A DNA stretch of 37,693 nucleotides from a virus: positions 1 to 37,693 of IMG/VR virus record IMGVR_UViG_3300031669_004012, one strand, 5' to 3'. Numbering within the stretch: position 1 is the first letter of the stretch; each line of letters begins with the position of its first letter. The notes beneath the pieces are model-generated. The model ran no database searches, had not been told where the DNA came from, and saw nothing but the letters and a program-made list of their open reading frames with translations. Positions 33,665 through 37,693 of the stretch are shown here, in pieces. The translations under genes and the position numbers were made by a program.

Positions 33665-34348
33665 TTACTTTAAAGCCCTTGATTGCGCAATCACGGACAT
33701 CTGTTTCATATCAAAATAAATTTCGGATGCCTCTATTTTATTACTGATTACTACGTTGTAAAACACGCCACACATGAGTGTAGCTACCCATACATTTACG
33801 AAATATAATTGAGGATCAGACTGAGCTAGCTCTTCGCAGCTCATTTCCTCAGGTAATTTATCTACGGGATCTGCAATCTCCGGATGATAAGCGCACAAGT
33901 CAGGTGTTAAATCTTTACCCCCTTCTCTGACATATAGTTGTACGTTACCGTCTGTAAATTCGTTCCCACCAGAAATTAAAGTAACATTATTTAAGTTTTT
34001 GCAGTAATTGGATGTGATCATTCTGGTTTTGTGATTGTCTACGCATAAGAACACAATATCACCATTTAAAATAACATTGGTGATGTTTGCGTCATTTATA
34101 TACGAAGGAAAGAAATCTAAATTCAGCCTTGGGAATTGGTCTTCTATATCGCCAGCTTTAATCTCAGCTTTATTTCCCATTTGTGTAAATTCTTGTCTTT
34201 CGTAATTTTTAGTTTCATATGTATCCCCGTCCACTAATGTTAATGTTGAATCTATATCTTTTGCATAGTTTAAGAATCGAGCAATTCTTCCACATAATAC
34301 TGATCCGACTCCACCGAGTCCAATGATTTTTATAGATATTTTTTTCAT
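33665..34348 (-). CDS. ThiF/E1 enzyme (canonical adenylation site)
   Basis: 227 residues starting MKKISIKIIGLGGVG. The nucleotide loop is GLGGVG (10-15), followed by LTLVDGDTYETKNYERQEF with D40, D42, N48 and R51, and GNKAE with K60: all standard E1/ThiF residues. LCVDNHKTR (101-109) supplies the conserved Asp. Near the end EEMSC (C171) followed by 'LYFVNVWVA' resembles the E1 catalytic Cys segment of PRTRC-type ThiF proteins. It should adenylate the Ubl C-terminus and pass it to the E2-like protein. ATG 34348 was chosen: GGGAG lies seven bases upstream and the ATGA overlaps the JAB gene stop. Confidence 0.85.
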   Translation of the reverse strand: MKKISIKIIGLGGVGSVLCGRIARFLNYAKDIDSTLTLVDGDTYETKNYERQEFTQMGNKAEIKAGDIEDQFPRLNLDFFPSYINDANITNVILNGDIVFLCVDNHKTRMITSNYCKNLNNVTLISGGNEFTDGNVQLYVREGGKDLTPDLCAYHPEIADPVDKLPEEMSCEELAQSDPQLYFVNVWVATLMCGVFYNVVISNKIEASEIYFDMKQMSVIAQSRALK

Positions 34349-36120
34349 CGTTTTCTCCCGAATTTTTCCATCATCCATTGTAGAGGATTCATATTGGATC
34401 TTATCATCTCATCCATATGATGTAGATCTTGCCCCGGTATCATATTAGCAGGGTTTGGTGGTTCTTCAGCTGCCTGGTAATTGGCTGCTTCTTCGATTGC
34501 AACTTGCTCGACTTCGTTTGCGTCTCCTAATAAGTCCCTGTTTTTTGCCCCCGAGTATTCCACTAGAGCAATTTTGCAGAAAGGGCAGTTGTTATCCTTG
34601 ATCAATTCTTTTGTAAATTGACTTCCGCATGATTTGCAATTATAGTGTTCTCCCTTTTTTTCATAGTTAAGGGATTGATCAGGCATTAATAATGTTCCAC
34701 AGAATGGACATGAGCCACCATCTTTGCCAGTTTCTAAAAAACTAACATCAAATGTGCTAACACAACTTACACATTTAATTTGCCCTGGTTCATCATCATC
34801 GACGGTAAAATCATTTTCCTCAATTAGAGTCATATGCTCATCTGATTTACATGATGGGCAAACCATATTACCTTTGATTTCATCTTCATCATCATAGTCA
34901 AATGTAACAAGAACATTACATTTTTCACACACATATGATTCTTTATCATCGTCTAGAATTGAGTTCTCTTCAATAGTTCCGTCGTTTTGATCAACTAATA
35001 GTTCAGCAACATATTCCACTGCCTTTTCTTTAAATGCGCATGTTTTGCAAGGCATATATCTAGAAGGTGTCACTTCTGTAATAACGGGACCTTGATCATG
35101 TGCAGGAAATTTAATAGGATCGACTTTTACTCCCACATTCTGTGGTGGACGTTTTACATCTTTTTGAACTCCGGCTGCAAGGGCGCCTGGTTTTGTTCGG
35201 TCTTTCCATGCATCTGCATCAAAGTTTCTACCCCAGTTGTTATTATATTTGGGTGCGATCCATTTACCACTTTCCCAATGACCAGCTTGATAATTTCCTC
35301 TCCAGCCGCCATATCCGCTCCATGCTGTACCATATGAATAAGTAGGTTTGTATTCAACTGTATCCATCCATGATTTCGGACATTGGGCTTTAACATTTTT
35401 CTCGCTTGTTATAACATATCGTCTGTCATATTTACGATATGATCGGAAAGTGGTTGCTGCATATTTTGTTGTTTCAACCATCTTTCCATTCTCCCATTTA
35501 TATACTCTGGAGGTTGGAACTTTTTCAACTTCATCAATCTCATGATCTAATCTAATTCCTTTTAAATATTCTTCTGGAGGAACTATTGTTCTGTGACCAT
35601 TTGATACGATTGATGCTGAAATACTTATAAGTTCGGAATTGAGATTTCCGAATGTGATATGGAGCCCATCAAAGGACTCTTCATCACCTTGATCCGTCCC
35701 GGAATGAAACGCAGACATACTTGAATGACTGTGAATGTCACCGATCATTGTCCACCCGTCTATAACAATTGATCTATTATAATCGAGCGAGGCAGGACCG
35801 ACCTTCTGCGCTGGCGGGATAACTTTATATTTTCGTGTTTGTTCATTGAAGAATAATAATACGATTGCTTCTGACCTATGTTCCTTCTGAACTTCCCGGA
35901 AGAAATTAGCAATCTTAGCTATCAATCTTGCAGGTATCTCTGGAATGTGCATTTTAGCTGTTGCTTCAACACTCTCCAGTATTGATATGGTTTTGACTGG
36001 AGATAGACTTTCCATAATCCCTAATCTCTTTTTAATAAATACTCCTTCTTTTCCTACAACATAATAAATATCATCTTTTGGCATCTCTTGCGTGCCGTCA
36101 GCTATCACTATTGGGAACAT
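34345..36120 (-). CDS. JAB/JAMM metallopeptidase with C-terminal zinc ribbons
   Basis: 591 residues. The JAMM motif is exact: HSHSSMSAFHSGTD, H130-x-H132-x7-S140-x2-D143, with E84 (SEAIVLLF) as the upstream catalytic Glu. Such proteins remove ubiquitin-like tags or trim their precursors. A Gly/Trp/Tyr/Asn-rich stretch (about 261-305) separates this from a Cys-rich half: C358/C361, then paired CxxC sites at 398/401 with 421/424, 450/453 with 471/474, and 495/498 with 512/515, i.e. three zinc ribbons. These could bind nucleic acid, substrate or E2. The start has AAGGAG and overlaps the preceding stop (TAATG). Confidence 0.85.
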   Translation of the reverse strand: MFPIVIADGTQEMPKDDIYYVVGKEGVFIKKRLGIMESLSPVKTISILESVEATAKMHIPEIPARLIAKIANFFREVQKEHRSEAIVLLFFNEQTRKYKVIPPAQKVGPASLDYNRSIVIDGWTMIGDIHSHSSMSAFHSGTDQGDEESFDGLHITFGNLNSELISISASIVSNGHRTIVPPEEYLKGIRLDHEIDEVEKVPTSRVYKWENGKMVETTKYAATTFRSYRKYDRRYVITSEKNVKAQCPKSWMDTVEYKPTYSYGTAWSGYGGWRGNYQAGHWESGKWIAPKYNNNWGRNFDADAWKDRTKPGALAAGVQKDVKRPPQNVGVKVDPIKFPAHDQGPVITEVTPSRYMPCKTCAFKEKAVEYVAELLVDQNDGTIEENSILDDDKESYVCEKCNVLVTFDYDDEDEIKGNMVCPSCKSDEHMTLIEENDFTVDDDEPGQIKCVSCVSTFDVSFLETGKDGGSCPFCGTLLMPDQSLNYEKKGEHYNCKSCGSQFTKELIKDNNCPFCKIALVEYSGAKNRDLLGDANEVEQVAIEEAANYQAAEEPPNPANMIPGQDLHHMDEMIRSNMNPLQWMMEKFGRKR

Positions 36121-37693
36121 TAAATTAGACTCCTTGGGTCAGTTAAATAGAGAAATGCAGATCCTTCAACAGGAACAAATCCTCCATTAAAGTTAGCGTT
36201 TGCAGGAACAAACCCATCAATATCTTGTTGCGATTTACTGATTCTCGGATTGGGTATACAGTCGAGTACACATTCATCCTGAAATGATTTATCAGCGGTA
36301 TACGATTCCAATCCTCCATTTGAATAATAACTTAATGGATGATATTTCAGAGATCTAGAATCATTTGTTTGAATCATTAAATAACCATGATCTTTTGATG
36401 AATCCGCATAAGATGGTATAACAACATCCCCTGCTTGAAATTTAATTTTTTTTGGATCTAATGGAGTATGATCCTTAGTTTTCCAGACAGCTGAACTCAT
36501 TGGAATATGTTTGAATTTCTCCATTACATCTTGATACCATAAAGTACAACCGTTTGAACATAATACCAATGGATTTGGACCGTCAACAATAATACCAATA
36601 ACAATATTAACGTCTTTCATTGGAAAGTTTGAAATATTACCATCAGTGGCGATAATCTTTGTTCCTGAACTTAACTCTTCAAACTTAGTTACAATTTTTC
36701 TAATATATCCAATCCGAACAATTTGATTAGATACAAAGATTTCTTGTGATAGAGTGCTATTTTTATCCATTAATATAAATGATAAGTTTGTATAATCTCC
36801 TTTATCTTCAACCTTGAACCCTTGGATTCTTTTAATATTTAAAACGCTTAAAGGATCTTTCCAGTTAGCGACAACAACAAGATCACCTATCTTATGTTCC
36901 AATAATCCAAAGTGAGTATCAATCTGAAATTTCTCATTGTTTATAATGAGATTTTTAATATCACTTCTGTTGAGAGTTTCTATTCTGGTATTAGCAAAAT
37001 GTATATATCCTGATGGGGTTTTGAAAACCTTTTTTCTTTCTTCATGTTCTTCCATTGGTAATGATATTCTTCGAATCATTCTACCTATTGAAATCATTGA
37101 AGGATTAATACACTCAGAACCTTTTTTTACGGCAAGAGGTGGAAATAATTTTCTTGAAGATTCTCCAAGATTATTTATCGGAATATTTAAATGCCTTCCG
37201 GTACGATCTGTGGAGAGAAATTTGAATATCAATTTGTTTTCTTGCCCAACATCAATGCCATCATAAGAGCATCTTTCTACTTGATGGATCATCGTGTTTC
37301 TATTATTTCCTGAGTGTGAATAATAATATTCAGAACTTTTCACCAAATCCATCCCATATATATTAGGTTTATCTTGATTAAATAATTGTGCGTTTTCTGG
37401 TAGATTTGCAGCTATATAATATTGATTTCCTAACCTAACTTCTGGGCGACCATCGAGACCTTTTCTAATATAAAATACTCTTCGATATAATTCTGCTCCA
37501 GCTTTATTTGTGTATTTAATAATATCATCACTTTTAATAACTAGCCCATTATTCATCTTTATACTGGGTAGATATTTTTGGGCTCCTATTCTCTTTTGGA
37601 AATAAGATTTTGATATATTATTCAATTTATAATTGAACAGTTTCCCTTTATATGAAAGGCGAACTTTTTGTGGTTCTTGCCCACTGACTCCTA
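36120..37693 (-). CDS. unknown protein, 5' end beyond the window
   Basis: At least 523 codons. The frame is open to the window edge on the minus strand and the translated text (ending in PQKVRLSYKGKLFNYKLNN before the first in-window start, a TTG at 37625) looks coding, while TTG 37625 has no ribosome binding site near it. The gene therefore probably begins outside. It is beta-rich, without cysteine clusters or motif that I recognise. It ends with the TAA that overlaps the JAB start, so it belongs to the same operon. A structural or accessory part of the conjugation locus is possible. Confidence 0.75.
   Translation of the reverse strand, partial: GVSGQEPQKVRLSYKGKLFNYKLNNISKSYFQKRIGAQKYLPSIKMNNGLVIKSDDIIKYTNKAGAELYRRVFYIRKGLDGRPEVRLGNQYYIAANLPENAQLFNQDKPNIYGMDLVKSSEYYYSHSGNNRNTMIHQVERCSYDGIDVGQENKLIFKFLSTDRTGRHLNIPINNLGESSRKLFPPLAVKKGSECINPSMISIGRMIRRISLPMEEHEERKKVFKTPSGYIHFANTRIETLNRSDIKNLIINNEKFQIDTHFGLLEHKIGDLVVVANWKDPLSVLNIKRIQGFKVEDKGDYTNLSFILMDKNSTLSQEIFVSNQIVRIGYIRKIVTKFEELSSGTKIIATDGNISNFPMKDVNIVIGIIVDGPNPLVLCSNGCTLWYQDVMEKFKHIPMSSAVWKTKDHTPLDPKKIKFQAGDVVIPSYADSSKDHGYLMIQTNDSRSLKYHPLSYYSNGGLESYTADKSFQDECVLDCIPNPRISKSQQDIDGFVPANANFNGGFVPVEGSAFLYLTDPRSLI

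Noticed and set aside
1-37693. tRNA genes, CRISPR arrays, insertion sequences or integrase.
   Set aside because: No cloverleaf-like, repeat-spacer or transposase/integrase pattern was seen on either strand; intergenic gaps are too short for most of these.

Overview
The window is a piece of a large, AT-rich, contractile-tailed (myovirus-type) phage genome. It carries a tail sheath, a tail-tube candidate, gp25-, gp26- and gp6-type baseplate genes, a tape-measure candidate, a gp27-like hub and a T4-type large terminase. It also carries full-length but compact beta and beta-prime subunits of a multisubunit RNA polymerase, a trait of jumbo phages. Most genes have strong AGGAGG-type ribosome binding sites and overlap or nearly touch. 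I see no tRNA, rRNA, CRISPR array, insertion sequence or integrase. The host cannot be named from this stretch; AT-richness and strong Shine-Dalgarno sites would fit a Firmicutes-like host.

Layout. (1) 59-2068, plus strand: tail sheath, closed by a bidirectional terminator. (2) 2127-4536, minus strand: a cassette of a radical SAM enzyme, two small membrane proteins, a small Cys-rich protein and an unknown. It sits between the sheath and the tube gene, which are usually adjacent. (3) 4689-11625, plus strand: a HAD phosphatase, the tube, then baseplate genes in a T4-like neighbourhood (26, a 51-like fragment in another frame, 25, an unknown, 6, an unknown). The 26/51 junction looks like a translational frameshift. 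(4) 11622-19459, minus strand: a structural protein, tape measure, HExxH metallopeptidase, terminase and baseplate hub, bounded upstream by a good intrinsic terminator at 19515-19547. (5) 19551-25686, minus strand: small accessory genes including a class I methyltransferase, an EndoIV-like TIM-barrel protein and a FolE2-type GTP cyclohydrolase. (6) 25673-31553: RNA polymerase beta and beta-prime, with a 58-residue gene between them. (7) 31555-37693: a gene set that looks like a complete ubiquitin-like conjugation system, plus an unknown protein cut by the window edge.

The conjugation locus is the most striking part. Read 5'-3' on the minus strand it holds a JAMM/JAB peptidase fused to three zinc ribbons, a canonical ThiF/E1 enzyme, a beta-grasp ubiquitin-like protein with an N-terminal SAP-like segment, a second ThiF/E1-like protein that has lost the Asn/Arg of the adenylation site, and an E2-like protein with an HPN...CL active-site signature. 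Bacterial loci with the same four parts (Ubl, E1, E2, JAB; for example Bil) are known as anti-phage systems. Here the set lies in a phage genome and runs directly, with overlapping or touching genes, into the phage RNA polymerase genes. What it modifies is not visible in the sequence; polymerase subunits, virion proteins and host defence proteins are all possible. The Ubl gene is about 50% G+C against roughly a third for its neighbours, suggesting separate origin or high-expression codon choice.
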